Shown piece by piece: positions 35,903 to 45,691 of a DNA stretch of 64,000 nucleotides. The DNA is from an uncultured Flavobacteriales bacterium (GTDB lineage: Bacteria; Bacteroidota; Bacteroidia; Flavobacteriales; BACL11), in NCBI GenBank assembly GCA_943788405.1, contig CALSQD010000002.1, positions 794,850 through 858,849 of the forward strand. Direction: 5' to 3'. The stretch's first letter is position 1, and each line of letters opens with the position of its first letter. The notes below the pieces were generated by a model. The model had not been told where the DNA came from, made no database searches, and worked only from the letters and a program-made list of their open reading frames with translations. A program made the translations under genes and the position numbers.

Positions 35903-38707
35903 TTATTCCACACTAATTTTCTTCTCCACAGTACCATCATCATAAATATAAAGCAAAGTAGTTTTTTCAATTATTTGAGTAGGATCTACCTCCCTCCCTA
36001 ATAGGTCAGTAATCCTAATTAGTTTTGCAGGATTACTAAAGTTATCATCTATTATTCCTGTACTACTTGAAGCATCCCATAGATATAAATCATCAACTGC
36101 AGCCTCAACTAAGCTACCACCACTTAAAGATCCATTTGTACTGTCAGAAGCTATAAATTTTAATTGCACTTGATTACTGGTTAAGCTCACATAATCCTTT
36201 GCCCTAAAAGCAAACCTTCTCCAACTTTTGTCTGAAGTAAGATTGTTTTCAACAGGAACCCAATTAACTCCATCATCAGTAATTGACACTTGCCACCAAT
36301 CCGCATTAGGTTCAGCTCCTGTATTGTTTGTAAACCATCTCCAATAACTAAAAGCAGGGTTTGTATAATTTGACAAATCATAAGAAGGAGAAATTAAAGT
36401 TGTATGCCCACCATCAACATCATTTTCACCAATACTTGCTGATGATGAGCTAGCATTTCCTGTATATGCACAATCAGTCCCACCTTGTGTATGTTGATGG
36501 TCCGTTTGAACCATTGTATTACCTTCAAATGATCCAATTGGTGTACCAATAGCCCAGAAGCCAGTTGTAGCATTATCATTCGCATCACCTGTCTGCCAAA
36601 ACCCCATACTAAAATCAAAATCTTCTTCCTCCTTCAGATCATATCCTACCAAAACATAATAAGGAACATTTGCAAAATGAATTGGGGATTTATCAGAAGA
36701 AAAAGGAGTAACTCCTGCTTGCATTCCATAAGTATCTTCCAAAGCAATATAATAAGCAATAATATTCCCATTAGATTGAGCTGGAATTTGAGCTGTAAAA
36801 TTATTCCCAGATTGTGTCATTGGAGCATTTACCCAGTTTGTATCTGTATTCACTCTGTAATTACAATTTGCAGTACCTAAAGCCCAAGGGTAAGTTAGTT
36901 GAATATTTACATTAATTGGTACAATTATATTTCCATTACTAGCTGTTACAGGAGTATGATTAATAATTGCATTAGAAATTAAAGTAATCCCATGCAGTGC
37001 AAAAGCATTAATAATTGCAATATCATTTGGCGTTCCATTCGCTAAATTAGCGTCATTATCATCAGCATATAAAACCTCAATTAACACATCTGTAAAAATA
37101 ACCCCTTCATCACCATCAGGGCCATCAGGGCTGTTATCATATAAATATTTAAACAAATCAATAGTTTGTTGCATATTTCCTAGGTTCAAATAAGTATCCC
37201 AGAATGCTCCTGCAATAATTTCACCATCAGCATGCACCTCTCCTACTAAATCCTGAGGATAAACCTTTTTATTGATATCAAAACGCCTAACATATCCATT
37301 TGGATTGTTCTGATAAAACCCAATTCCTAAAATAGGATCTTGGGACAAAGTAAATGCCCAAACATCAGCAAACCCTTCATTTAATGCTCCATTTTGCATT
37401 CCACTACCACCATCATAACGATACATATTAATTGCATGCCCATATTCATGATATACTACATCTGCAATCTTACCTGTTGCTTCACAATAATCTGTTCCAT
37501 TACTTGACAATCCTTCTTGATAAAAATTAATTGATGTACCCGCAAAATAGGCATTACAAGTCCCAAACTCATCTACATTAGTTTCCATTGGTTGATTTAA
37601 AAAACCATTAGCAGGGTAATTAGGAAATATATTTGAAAAATGATCATGTATTTCATTTACTGACCAATATGCCGTACGCTCTTGAATAGTAGAATTTGAA
37701 TTATCAAACAAAATAGTATTACTAGCTGAAAGGTTCGCAAAAATATCTGGAGTATCACCATTTGTTTGAACATCAGCATACAACCCTTCTAGCATATATC
37801 TTATTTGTGTTCCTGTTGCTAATGGAATTGTAACATCACCAAATACATCAGTAAAGTAATTAGCATTTGTTGCTGGATTATTTGCTTTTAAATATTTTAA
37901 TTTTTCAACTGATGATGGGTTATAAGGATGAGTTGTATATAAATCACCCGAAACAGAAGATGTGGCAGGAGGTGCTTCATACATCACCTCATTTTTACGC
38001 ATTAATAATTCACCATTATGTGCATCAACATAACAAATATAATGAGCAGGCCCCTCCTCTATTTTAGTCTTAAATTTAACAATATATACTAAATGGTATT
38101 CGTATTTACCTTGCTTTGGAACAGGTAAAATCTTCAACTCAGTTTGAATATATAATTCTGTTATTGGGTTATTAACTTGTTGCTGTGCAGCTGTTACTGC
38201 AGAAGCTTCAGAAATAGTTGGTAAAGTACTTACATTAATATCATTAAAGACATCAAGTCCAAAACCTATTAATTTATTATCCAAACTTAATTTAGCGTAC
38301 ACACTACTATTAACTACTTCCAAATTATTATAAAACTGATTAAAATTAAAGTTGATATACTTATCATTTTTACTATTCTGATTTGGTCTTAAATCATTTG
38401 GCAAATTGAAACTTGTAGCTGATAGAAAATTTAAAATATCAGCAGCTGAATTTCCATTAAGATGAATAGGCTGACCAAAAGCTCTATGTGGCATTTTATT
38501 ATTTTCATCAAACATCACAAACCAATTTGGATGATCACTTAAAAATGATTGCCAAACACTACCCTCTCTTAACTGCTGCTGAACAGCAATATCTAAAGGA
38601 TTTACCTTGTAATAACGCACTTCATTTTCATCAATATGATTATGTTTGGTTGCATATAAAAAACAGGAGCTAATCGCTAAAACGATAAATAAAATTTTCT
38701 TCTTCAT
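35903..38707 (-). CDS. Secreted zinc metalloprotease (FTP propeptide, HEYGH) with compact C-terminal tail
   Basis: 934 residues from the MKKKILF start; in-frame codons upstream to 38758 lack a signal-like start. After the signal peptide comes an FTP/PepSY-type propeptide (about 60-230), then a thermolysin/fungalysin-like domain with zinc site VVYHEYGHAINMY and the third ligand in ALNEGFADVWA, fitting an M36-like gluzincin. Then beta-sandwich modules (a jelly-roll with SKSWRRFAFRAKDYVSL) and the end LIRITDLLGREVDP followed by LLYIYDDGTVEKKISVE, the compact tail shared with two other proteins here. Probably an active extracellular protease exported by T9SS. Confidence 0.88.
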   Translation of the reverse strand: MKKKILFIVLAISSCFLYATKHNHIDENEVRYYKVNPLDIAVQQQLREGSVWQSFLSDHPNWFVMFDENNKMPHRAFGQPIHLNGNSAADILNFLSATSFNLPNDLRPNQNSKNDKYINFNFNQFYNNLEVVNSSVYAKLSLDNKLIGFGLDVFNDINVSTLPTISEASAVTAAQQQVNNPITELYIQTELKILPVPKQGKYEYHLVYIVKFKTKIEEGPAHYICYVDAHNGELLMRKNEVMYEAPPATSSVSGDLYTTHPYNPSSVEKLKYLKANNPATNANYFTDVFGDVTIPLATGTQIRYMLEGLYADVQTNGDTPDIFANLSASNTILFDNSNSTIQERTAYWSVNEIHDHFSNIFPNYPANGFLNQPMETNVDEFGTCNAYFAGTSINFYQEGLSSNGTDYCEATGKIADVVYHEYGHAINMYRYDGGSGMQNGALNEGFADVWAFTLSQDPILGIGFYQNNPNGYVRRFDINKKVYPQDLVGEVHADGEIIAGAFWDTYLNLGNMQQTIDLFKYLYDNSPDGPDGDEGVIFTDVLIEVLYADDNDANLANGTPNDIAIINAFALHGITLISNAIINHTPVTASNGNIIVPINVNIQLTYPWALGTANCNYRVNTDTNWVNAPMTQSGNNFTAQIPAQSNGNIIAYYIALEDTYGMQAGVTPFSSDKSPIHFANVPYYVLVGYDLKEEEDFDFSMGFWQTGDANDNATTGFWAIGTPIGSFEGNTMVQTDHQHTQGGTDCAYTGNASSSSASIGENDVDGGHTTLISPSYDLSNYTNPAFSYWRWFTNNTGAEPNADWWQVSITDDGVNWVPVENNLTSDKSWRRFAFRAKDYVSLTSNQVQLKFIASDSTNGSLSGGSLVEAAVDDLYLWDASSSTGIIDDNFSNPAKLIRITDLLGREVDPTQIIEKTTLLYIYDDGTVEKKISVE

Positions 38708-38775
38708 AATTATAAATTTGTTTTTGGTAAAAGTACATTTTAATTTCTGGCTAAACAAAAAACCTCCCTTTTGTC

Positions 38776-39543
38776 TTATTCATTCAGCAGTATAACCTGA
38801 CCATCATAAGCTAAATTGATATAATCTGGAAGTTCTTTATTAACTTCATCATGCAATCCCATAAAATGAGAAATATGAGTCAACAAAGCTTGTTTAGGTT
38901 TTAATTCTTCCAACAATTCTAAGGCTTGTTCCAAGTTAAAATGAGAAATATGTGGTTTTTTTCTTAATGCATCTAAAATAATAAAATCAGCACCTTTCAT
39001 TTTTTCTTTCTCCTCTTCTGATATTGCACTTACATCCGTTAAGTAAACAAAGTTCTTTATTCTAAAACCAAATACATGCATCATATAATGCTCTACTTCA
39101 ATTGGCATTATGCTAGTCTTTTCTATGGTAAAAGGTTTATTTTTAATAATATTCATTTTAACCTCTGGGACACCAGGGTACTTAAATTCTGAAAACACAT
39201 ATGGAAATTCATTTTTAAGTGCTTCACTTGTAAGTTTGTTACAATAAAGCGGCATATCCTTTTTCCATTTATGATTAAAAGCCCTAACATCATCCATTCC
39301 AGCCACATGATCCTTATGATGATGAGTATAAATTACCGCATCAACTTTTTGTACATTTTCTCTTAACATTTGTTGTCTAAAATCAGGACCAGTATCAATA
39401 ACAATATTAATATTATCCACCTCTATCATTACAGATGTACGCAACCTATTATCTTTAAGATTAGTTGATACGCATACCTCACAAGCACAAGCAATAACTG
39501 GCACTCCCTGAGATGTTCCTGTTCCTAAAAGGGTAATTTTCAT
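38776..39543 (-). CDS. MBL-fold metallo-hydrolase (PhnP-like)
   Basis: 255 residues. The metallo-beta-lactamase zinc motif is THHHKDHVAGMDDVRAFN, with IDTGPDFRQQML before it and HYMMHVFGFRI, VYLTDVSAI and LLTHISHFMGLHDE after it. The start MKITLLGTGTSQGVPVIACACEVC includes three cysteines that may bind a structural zinc, as in PhnP-type cyclic phosphodiesterases. The substrate is unknown. It stands alone, 93 bp from the divergent 39637 gene. Confidence 0.88.
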   Translation of the reverse strand: MKITLLGTGTSQGVPVIACACEVCVSTNLKDNRLRTSVMIEVDNINIVIDTGPDFRQQMLRENVQKVDAVIYTHHHKDHVAGMDDVRAFNHKWKKDMPLYCNKLTSEALKNEFPYVFSEFKYPGVPEVKMNIIKNKPFTIEKTSIMPIEVEHYMMHVFGFRIKNFVYLTDVSAISEEEKEKMKGADFIILDALRKKPHISHFNLEQALELLEELKPKQALLTHISHFMGLHDEVNKELPDYINLAYDGQVILLNE

Positions 39544-39605
39544 ATCTTTTTTTAAGTTTGCCGTAAAATTATAGATAATATGTGTTTTGTACAGATTTAT
39601 CTACA

Positions 39606-39613
39606 TAAATTTG
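39606..39613 (+). promoter_or_regulatory. -7 box TAAATTTG
   Basis: Consensus TAnnTTTG, 23 nt before the ATG at 39637. Confidence 0.55.
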
Positions 39614-39636
39614 CTAAATAATTCAACAAACAAGTA

Positions 39637-41055
39637 ATGGATAATAATATCATTCTTTCCCCAGCACAAAAGGCGCTTAAAATTAATTTGGACAGCACCA
39701 TATATGGATCCTTTGTAGAGATTGGAGCTGGACAAGAAGTTGCTCGAAATTTTTTCAGAGTTGGTTCAGCTTCAGGAACAATTGCAAAAACTATGTCTGC
39801 CTATGACATGGATTTTTCTGATGCAATTTATGAGAAAGAACCTGACGGAAGATATGTTTGCAAATCTAGGTTAGAAAAAATGCTTCAGAAAGAATATGCA
39901 CTTTTGGAGGAACGATTAAATAAGGATAATTATAAAAATACACGCTATTTTGCATTTGCTGATACTGTAGCAACAATCAATTATTCAAAAACAACTAAAG
40001 GGCATGGTTGGATGGGTTTAAGGTTTCAATTAACTCCAGATGGTGAGCCAAATGATTTTATCATTCATGTTCTTTTAAAAGACCCTGACGCAAAACTACA
40101 ACAAGAAACAGTTGGAATTATTGGAACAAATATGATGTATGCTTGTTTCAATGAATCTAACCCTAAGGAAATACTTAAGCAACTGTATGACAACCTATCA
40201 AATGACAAGGTGAAAATTGATATGGTTGAAGTAAGCGGACCAGCATTTGATGAGGTTGATAACCGATTATTAAGTTTAACTCTTGTAAAGGAACGCATGA
40301 CTGATGCCGTTATTTTTACTCCTGATGGAATGAATCAACAACCATCTGATATTTTATACAAGAAGAATATCATAACAATGAGGGGAAGTTTCAGGCCTGT
40401 TACAAAGGTTAATATTGATATGCTTGAAAGAGGATTAGAAAAGTTCAAGAAAAACACAAGAGTAAAGGAAGATAATATTCAGTTACTTTTTGAAATAACA
40501 TTAAGTAATTTAAGAGCTGAAGGAGAAGTAGATGAAAGAGACTTTTTAGATAGAGTAGATATCTTATGTTCTTTAGGATATACTGTAATGATATCTAATT
40601 ATAAAAAATACTACAAACTAATAGAGTATTTTTCACAATTTACAAAATCAAGAATGGGTCTAATTCTTGGAGTAGATAATTTAGTTGAAATGTTTGAAGA
40701 ACAATATTATAGAAACCTAAATGGTGGAATTTTGGAAGCATTTGGAATTATCTTTACTAGAGACATCAAATTTTATCTTTACCCCTACAAACCAAATGAT
40801 GAAGCTGAACTGCTAAATAGTAGCAATATCCCTATTCATCCTAGAGTTAAAAATTTATACCATTACTTACACGGAAATGGAAGGATTGAAGATTTAGAAT
40901 TTAACAGTGAGGTTTTAAATATCTTTTCAAGAGAAGTACTAAAGAAAATAAAAAACTGTGAACAAGGGAACTGGGAAGATCAAGTACCTGAAGGAGTTGC
41001 TGAAATCATTAAAGAAAAAGCATTATTTGGTTGGGGATGCAACAGCTCTTCATAG
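39637..41055 (+). CDS. Conserved Bacteroidota protein of unknown function (often misannotated as TonB-dependent receptor)
   Basis: 472 residues without signal peptide or membrane segment, hence cytoplasmic. The opening ALKINLDSTIYGSFVEIG, then AGQEVARNFFRVGSASGTIAK and MSAYDMDFSDAIY are nearly invariant in relatives as I recall; databases give conflicting names such as TonB-dependent receptor or nicotinate-nucleotide adenylyltransferase. I see neither a TonB barrel nor a nucleotidyltransferase HxGH motif. GHGWMGLRFQL and FGWGCNSSS at the end are further marks. Function should be treated as unknown. It precedes a barrel gene on the same strand by 56 bp. Confidence 0.75.
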   Translation: MDNNIILSPAQKALKINLDSTIYGSFVEIGAGQEVARNFFRVGSASGTIAKTMSAYDMDFSDAIYEKEPDGRYVCKSRLEKMLQKEYALLEERLNKDNYKNTRYFAFADTVATINYSKTTKGHGWMGLRFQLTPDGEPNDFIIHVLLKDPDAKLQQETVGIIGTNMMYACFNESNPKEILKQLYDNLSNDKVKIDMVEVSGPAFDEVDNRLLSLTLVKERMTDAVIFTPDGMNQQPSDILYKKNIITMRGSFRPVTKVNIDMLERGLEKFKKNTRVKEDNIQLLFEITLSNLRAEGEVDERDFLDRVDILCSLGYTVMISNYKKYYKLIEYFSQFTKSRMGLILGVDNLVEMFEEQYYRNLNGGILEAFGIIFTRDIKFYLYPYKPNDEAELLNSSNIPIHPRVKNLYHYLHGNGRIEDLEFNSEVLNIFSREVLKKIKNCEQGNWEDQVPEGVAEIIKEKALFGWGCNSSS

Positions 41056-41111
41056 TTCAGATTAAAATTTTTATCCTTACCCAACACTAAACAAAAATAA
41101 AAAAAACATTT

Positions 41112-43538
41112 ATGAAACGCATAATACTTATTGCATTAATCCTACCATTTTTAACAATTGCACAAGAGAAAAGCGGTGGAGGTAGTAATTTTAAAGGTTT
41201 TGGAAAAGATAACTCCAAAGATTATATTAAGGGAAATATCAGTGGTAAAATTGTTGACAGCAAAACAGGAAAAGCACTTGAGTACACTAATATTAGCCTA
41301 ACAAATACTAGATGGGAAAAAGTAATTGAAGGTACTATTACGGATTCCAAAGGACGATTTTTTATAAATAAAATTCGTTCAGGAAAATATAAAATTAGTG
41401 TAAGTTATCTAGGTTATGAAGTTAAACATGTTGAGTTTGAACTAACCAAAAAGAAACCTGATGTAAAATTAGCAGACATACTTCTAGTTGCAAATGCTGA
41501 GCTTCTTTCAGAGGTTAAAATTTCTGAACAAAAACCAATTTTTGAGAACAAAATTGATAAGATAGTTTATAATGCGGAAAATGATATGAATGAGGGATTA
41601 AATGATGCTACAGATGTATTAAGAAAAGCTCCACTTCTTACTGTTGATTTAGAAGGAGAAGTAAGCTTAAGAGGCTCGAAAAACATTAAGTTCTTAGTAA
41701 ATGGAAAAGCATCAACTTTTTTTAGTTCAGATATCGCTACAGCTTTACAGATGATACCTGCTGATGAAATTAAAAGTGTAGAAATCATTACTAGTCCTGG
41801 TGCTAAATATGATGGTGAAGGAGATGCTGGAATTGTTAACATTATAACCAAAAGAAAAGTTATAGATGGATATAAAAGTACTTTTAGTGGTTCATTTGGA
41901 AATAGGATGAATAAACAATCTGGCAACATTAGTTTAGGTAAGGGTAGATTTGGTGTTTCTGCAAGAGCTAGCGCAAGATACAGTTGGCCTAGGCAGGGGG
42001 AATCTAATTTATTAAGAAAAGATTGGGACAACTATGGTGATACAAATACATTAAATCAAGTGAGCAAAACATTTGGTAATTGGGTTGGAATTGGAGGTTC
42101 TGTAAATATGTATTACGATATAAATGCTTATAATAGTATTATGTCAGATATTAGATTTGGAAGTAGAGGTTCTTTTAGCGAGAACAACACTATCACAAAT
42201 AATAATAATGACACAATTACTTATAATTCTTACTTAGAAACTAGTGGTCAAAGCAAAAATATAGAATGGAGTACAGATTATACTAAAACTTTTGCCAATG
42301 ATGATGAGAGAGAGTTTAATATCTCTTTACAAATTGGCGGTGATTTAGGAGATGACAATATCAATAGTATTAAAGAAAAAATAAATCAGTACAGCACATA
42401 TAATGATGAAAAAGAAATAGAAATCACTTTGCAAACTGATTATACTCATCCTTTTATGGAAGATAATAAATTAGAGATAGGAGCTAAATTAATTAATAGA
42501 GATAGAGAAATAGTTAGCACAACAATTTCAAATTTATCAAATTATTATTCTCCACAAAATATATTTAATTATAATCAACAGGTACTATCTTCTTACATTT
42601 CTAGTGATTGGTCATTTAATAATGATATAGGTTTGAAAACTGGTTTAAGGTACGAATACACCATAATTAATGGTGATTTTAAAGGAAATCAATATGGCAA
42701 TATTTTACCAAATATAACTCTTTCAAAGAATTTTAGTAAAACTAAATCATTAAAATTGTCTTACAGTAATCGTATATTAAGACCTGGCATTCAAAATATA
42801 AATCCAAATATTTTAAGAAATAATAATTTCAGTACTACTGAAGGTAATCCAGAGCTTACACCTGCTAACGCTAAACAATTAGAGATGGGCTATAATCAAT
42901 TTGGAAGAAAATATCAAGGTAGTTATAACATATATATTAAAAACACAAATGATATAATTGAAAGCTATTCTCGTATTATAGATGGAGATGAAGTAAAGAA
43001 GTTTGAAAATATTGGTGCAAGCGCTAATTATGGATTTAATTATTTTGGCTCACTACGTTTCGATAAATTTAATTTACGTACAGGATTTAACCTATATCAA
43101 TATAAGGGTAGTGGAGTGATTGATGATAAACCAATTTCCTTAACAAGTTCTTTATTGTATAGCTATAACTTTGGTGGCAGCTATAATATAGGAGATCACT
43201 GGAAAGCTGAATGTTGGGGTTTCTTTAGATCACCTAACCAAACAATTCAAGGAAGCTCTACATCTTTTAGTATGATGAGTTTTGGTGTAAAAAAAGAATT
43301 TAAAAATAAAAGAGGTTCTCTTGGAATAAGAATTATTGAACCTTTTAAGGATAAAAAAATATTTATTACAGATATTACAGGAGAAAATTTTACACAAATT
43401 TCTGAAAGAATAATTACTTTCCGCTCTATAGGAATTAGCTTTAAATACACATTTGGGAAACTTAATTTTAAATCATCAAGCAAAAAATCTAACATTAAGA
43501 ATGATGATGTTAGTGAAGGAAAAAATACTGATTATTAG
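41112..43538 (+). CDS. TonB-receptor-like outer-membrane barrel (CarboxypepD_reg-like + plug + OMP_b-brl_3)
   Basis: 808 residues. Signal peptide (LIALILPFLTIAQ), then a carboxypeptidase-regulatory-like beta domain (GNISGKIVDSKTGKALEYTNISL, about 35-130), a plug-like domain (DVLRKAPLLTVDLEGEVSLRGSKNIKFLVNGK ... VEIITSPGAKYDGEGDAGIVNIITK, about 165-255) and a long beta-barrel of the outer-membrane-barrel family 3. There is no visible TonB box. Its likely ligand is unknown and no SusD partner is adjacent. A bidirectional terminator at 43625-43648 follows. Confidence 0.88.
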   Translation: MKRIILIALILPFLTIAQEKSGGGSNFKGFGKDNSKDYIKGNISGKIVDSKTGKALEYTNISLTNTRWEKVIEGTITDSKGRFFINKIRSGKYKISVSYLGYEVKHVEFELTKKKPDVKLADILLVANAELLSEVKISEQKPIFENKIDKIVYNAENDMNEGLNDATDVLRKAPLLTVDLEGEVSLRGSKNIKFLVNGKASTFFSSDIATALQMIPADEIKSVEIITSPGAKYDGEGDAGIVNIITKRKVIDGYKSTFSGSFGNRMNKQSGNISLGKGRFGVSARASARYSWPRQGESNLLRKDWDNYGDTNTLNQVSKTFGNWVGIGGSVNMYYDINAYNSIMSDIRFGSRGSFSENNTITNNNNDTITYNSYLETSGQSKNIEWSTDYTKTFANDDEREFNISLQIGGDLGDDNINSIKEKINQYSTYNDEKEIEITLQTDYTHPFMEDNKLEIGAKLINRDREIVSTTISNLSNYYSPQNIFNYNQQVLSSYISSDWSFNNDIGLKTGLRYEYTIINGDFKGNQYGNILPNITLSKNFSKTKSLKLSYSNRILRPGIQNINPNILRNNNFSTTEGNPELTPANAKQLEMGYNQFGRKYQGSYNIYIKNTNDIIESYSRIIDGDEVKKFENIGASANYGFNYFGSLRFDKFNLRTGFNLYQYKGSGVIDDKPISLTSSLLYSYNFGGSYNIGDHWKAECWGFFRSPNQTIQGSSTSFSMMSFGVKKEFKNKRGSLGIRIIEPFKDKKIFITDITGENFTQISERIITFRSIGISFKYTFGKLNFKSSSKKSNIKNDDVSEGKNTDY

Positions 43539-43624
43539 AGACAAAACTAATTAGCAGTAAACAAAAAAGAGCAAAAATCAGTAATGTTGTACTATTGTTT
43601 GACTTTTTTGATTTTGGGCATAAA

Positions 43625-43648
43625 AAAAGGCCCTAAAAAGGGCCTTTT
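43625..43648. terminator. Bidirectional terminator between barrel gene and tRNA
   Basis: AAAAGGCCC (43625-43633), loop TAAAAA, GGGCCTTTT (43640-43648). A-tract and T-tract on either side allow use by the plus-strand barrel gene and by the minus-strand tRNA, 8 nt away. Confidence 0.88.
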
Positions 43649-43656
43649 ATATATAG

Positions 43657-43730
43657 TAGCGTGAGGGAGATTTGAACTCCCGACCTCAGGGTTATGAATC
43701 CTGCGCTCTAACCAACTGAGCTACCACGCC
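43657..43730 (-). tRNA. tRNA-Met (anticodon CAU)
   Basis: 74 nt without an encoded CCA. On the minus strand: acceptor GGCGTGG/TCACGCT (two G-U pairs), D-arm GCTC/GAGC, anticodon stem CAGGA with loop TTCATAA, 5-nt variable loop, T-arm GGGAG-TTCAAAT-CTCCC, discriminator A. The anticodon is CAU at positions 34-36. The stem has four Watson-Crick pairs and an A31-C39 mismatch. Elongator Met is most likely; a CAU-isoleucine tRNA (lysidine-modified) is not excluded, and initiator features (three G-C pairs in the stem) are absent. Confidence 0.92.
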
Positions 43731-43835
43731 AAAATTTAAGGGTGCAAATATATTATTTTCACTTATTATAGAATGAAATTTATTGCATTTTTAAAATATA
43801 TTTTTTCAGAAATAATTTATTACTTAAAATAAGGT

Positions 43836-43843
43836 TATATTTG
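43836..43843 (+). promoter_or_regulatory. -7 box TATATTTG for the START-like gene
   Basis: TAnnTTTG consensus, 20 nt before the ATG at 43864. Confidence 0.6.
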
Positions 43844-43863
43844 CCGACAGCACAATTAATTAT

Positions 43864-44250
43864 ATGTCTGATTTAATAAAATACACATTAGAATTTCCAA
43901 TAAATTCCTCAGTGAATATATTGTACAAACGCCTTAGCACCCCAAGCGGACTAGCTGAATGGTTTGCTGATGATGTAGTAATAAAAGATGAAATTTTTAC
44001 ATTCTTTTGGGATGGTAGCGAACAAGAAGCCAAACTATTAAAACTAAAAACAAATCAATTTATCAGGTTTAAATGGGAAGACAATGAAACTAAAGAAGAT
44101 TATTTTGAATTCTTTATTCAAATAGATGAAATGACTTCAGATGTATCTTTAATTGTTACCGATTTTGCTGAAGATGCACAAGAGCAAGAAGAGCAGTCTC
44201 AACTATGGGAAAAGCAAATAACCCAACTTAAAAGAGCTATAGGTTCATAA
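43864..44250 (+). CDS. START-like domain protein
   Basis: 128 residues of the Bacteroidota START-like family, an AHSA1/SRPBCC-like fold. Marks are LEFPINSSVNILYKRLSTPSGLAEWFADDV, FFWDGSEQEAKLL, FIRFKWEDNE and a C-terminal helix LWEKQITQLKRAIG. It has no signal peptide and is presumably a cytoplasmic hydrophobic-ligand binding protein of unknown role. It lies 20 nt before the LptF/G permease gene on the same strand, as seen in related genomes as I recall. Confidence 0.85.
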   Translation: MSDLIKYTLEFPINSSVNILYKRLSTPSGLAEWFADDVVIKDEIFTFFWDGSEQEAKLLKLKTNQFIRFKWEDNETKEDYFEFFIQIDEMTSDVSLIVTDFAEDAQEQEEQSQLWEKQITQLKRAIGS

Positions 44251-44270
44251 ATTTCTAATTTATTTTCTTC

Positions 44271-45659
44271 ATGAAACGGCTACACCTTTTCCTAATAAAA
44301 TCATTTTTAGGCCCTTTTATCGCAACATTTTTTATTGCTATTTTCTTATTGCTTATGCAATTCTTATGGAAATATATTGACGACCTAGTGGGTAAAGGAT
44401 TGGAATTTACACAAATTTCTGAACTTATTTTTTATGCTTCTGCACGCTTTGTACCTGTTGCCCTACCTATTGCAATGCTACTTGCATCCGTAATGGTGTT
44501 TGGTAAGCTTGGCGAAAATTACGAACTAGTTGCGCTAAAGTCATCAGGAATTTCACTGATTAGAATTCTTTTTCCACTTACCATTTTTGTCATTATTATA
44601 AGTTATAGCTCTTTTCTGTTTTCAAATTATGTAATGCCCATAGCAAACCTTAAGAATGGGAGTATGATTTATGATATTCAAAAGAAAAAACCAGCTCTTA
44701 ATATTAAAGAAGGTATTTTTTACAAGGATATTGAAGGTTTTAGCATAAAAGTAGCTGAAAAAGATGCTGATGGAAAAACCTTAAATGATATTATTATTTA
44801 TGATCATACTGCTAAAAACGGAAATGATAAAGTTATTATTGCTAGAAGTGGAATAATGCAATTAACAAAAGATGAACAATTTTTAGAACTCATTTTATAT
44901 AATGGTCATTCTTATATTGACATTCCTGAAAAGAAAAGAAATGGCAATAACCCCTACCGAACTACTCATTTTAAAGAAGATTTAATCCGTTTTGATTTAT
45001 CCAGTTTCAGTAAGATAAATAATAGTGAGGCCCTATACAAAGGGCATTATGCAATGCTAAGCAATCAGCAATTAGCCACAGCTATTGATTCTTTAAATAT
45101 TAATTTTGAAGATAGAAAAGCAACCTTTACTAAAAATATTAAGGATAAATACAACTCTAAATCAGAAATAGATAGCTTGACAATTTCAGAAATTTTAAGT
45201 CACACAAAACAAAAGCAACAATACGATATAGCTATAAATAAATTACAAACCTTAAAGTCAATTGCAAAATCAAATAAAGATGATTTAGAGTACCGTAAAA
45301 TAATCATTACTAAACATAAAATTGAATGGCACAGAAAAATTAGCTTAGCAATAGCTTGCTTACTTTTATTTTTGATTGGAGCACCATTAGGCTCAATCAT
45401 TAGGAAAGGTGGATTTGGTTTACCTGTATTAGTTTCAGTATTCTTTTTTCTTATATATCATGTATTGAGTATGATAGGAGAAAAATCAGCAAAAGACCTT
45501 AGTGTGCAAGCTTATGAAGGTATTTGGTTAGCAAATATAGTATTTACACCCATTGCTTTATTTTTAATTTATAAGGCTAAAAATGATGCTCAACTATTTG
45601 ATTTTAGCTCTTTATTAAAAAGCGTTAATCAATTCCTTAAAAAGAGAGAAATACAGTAA
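44271..45659 (+). CDS. LptF/LptG family permease
   Basis: 462 residues. LptF and LptG are the inner-membrane permeases that, with LptB and LptC, extract lipopolysaccharide from the inner membrane. Topology fits the YjgP/YjgQ family: three N-terminal helices (FIATFFIAIFLLLMQFLWKYI, ASARFVPVALPIAMLLASVMV, SLIRILFPLTIFVIIISY), a periplasmic beta-jelly-roll (about 110-245) with an inserted charged helix region, and three C-terminal helices (ISLAIACLLLFLIGAPLGSIIRKGG ... IFTPIALFLIY). F versus G cannot be told from the sequence. It precedes ribBA by 32 nt. Confidence 0.9.
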   Translation: MKRLHLFLIKSFLGPFIATFFIAIFLLLMQFLWKYIDDLVGKGLEFTQISELIFYASARFVPVALPIAMLLASVMVFGKLGENYELVALKSSGISLIRILFPLTIFVIIISYSSFLFSNYVMPIANLKNGSMIYDIQKKKPALNIKEGIFYKDIEGFSIKVAEKDADGKTLNDIIIYDHTAKNGNDKVIIARSGIMQLTKDEQFLELILYNGHSYIDIPEKKRNGNNPYRTTHFKEDLIRFDLSSFSKINNSEALYKGHYAMLSNQQLATAIDSLNINFEDRKATFTKNIKDKYNSKSEIDSLTISEILSHTKQKQQYDIAINKLQTLKSIAKSNKDDLEYRKIIITKHKIEWHRKISLAIACLLLFLIGAPLGSIIRKGGFGLPVLVSVFFFLIYHVLSMIGEKSAKDLSVQAYEGIWLANIVFTPIALFLIYKAKNDAQLFDFSSLLKSVNQFLKKREIQ

Positions 45660-45666
45660 ATCTTAG

Positions 45667-45674
45667 TATTTTTG
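45667..45674 (+). promoter_or_regulatory. -7 box TATTTTTG for ribBA
   Basis: TAnnTTTG consensus, 17 nt before the ribBA ATG (45692). Confidence 0.6.
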
Positions 45675-45691
45675 CCATCTAAATTTACAAT

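Noticed and set aside
36677-36880. Antisense open frames within large genes (for example inside the metalloprotease, pheT and the PKD gene)
   Set aside because: Composition and frame position follow the real genes; they have no start context, domain or promoter.
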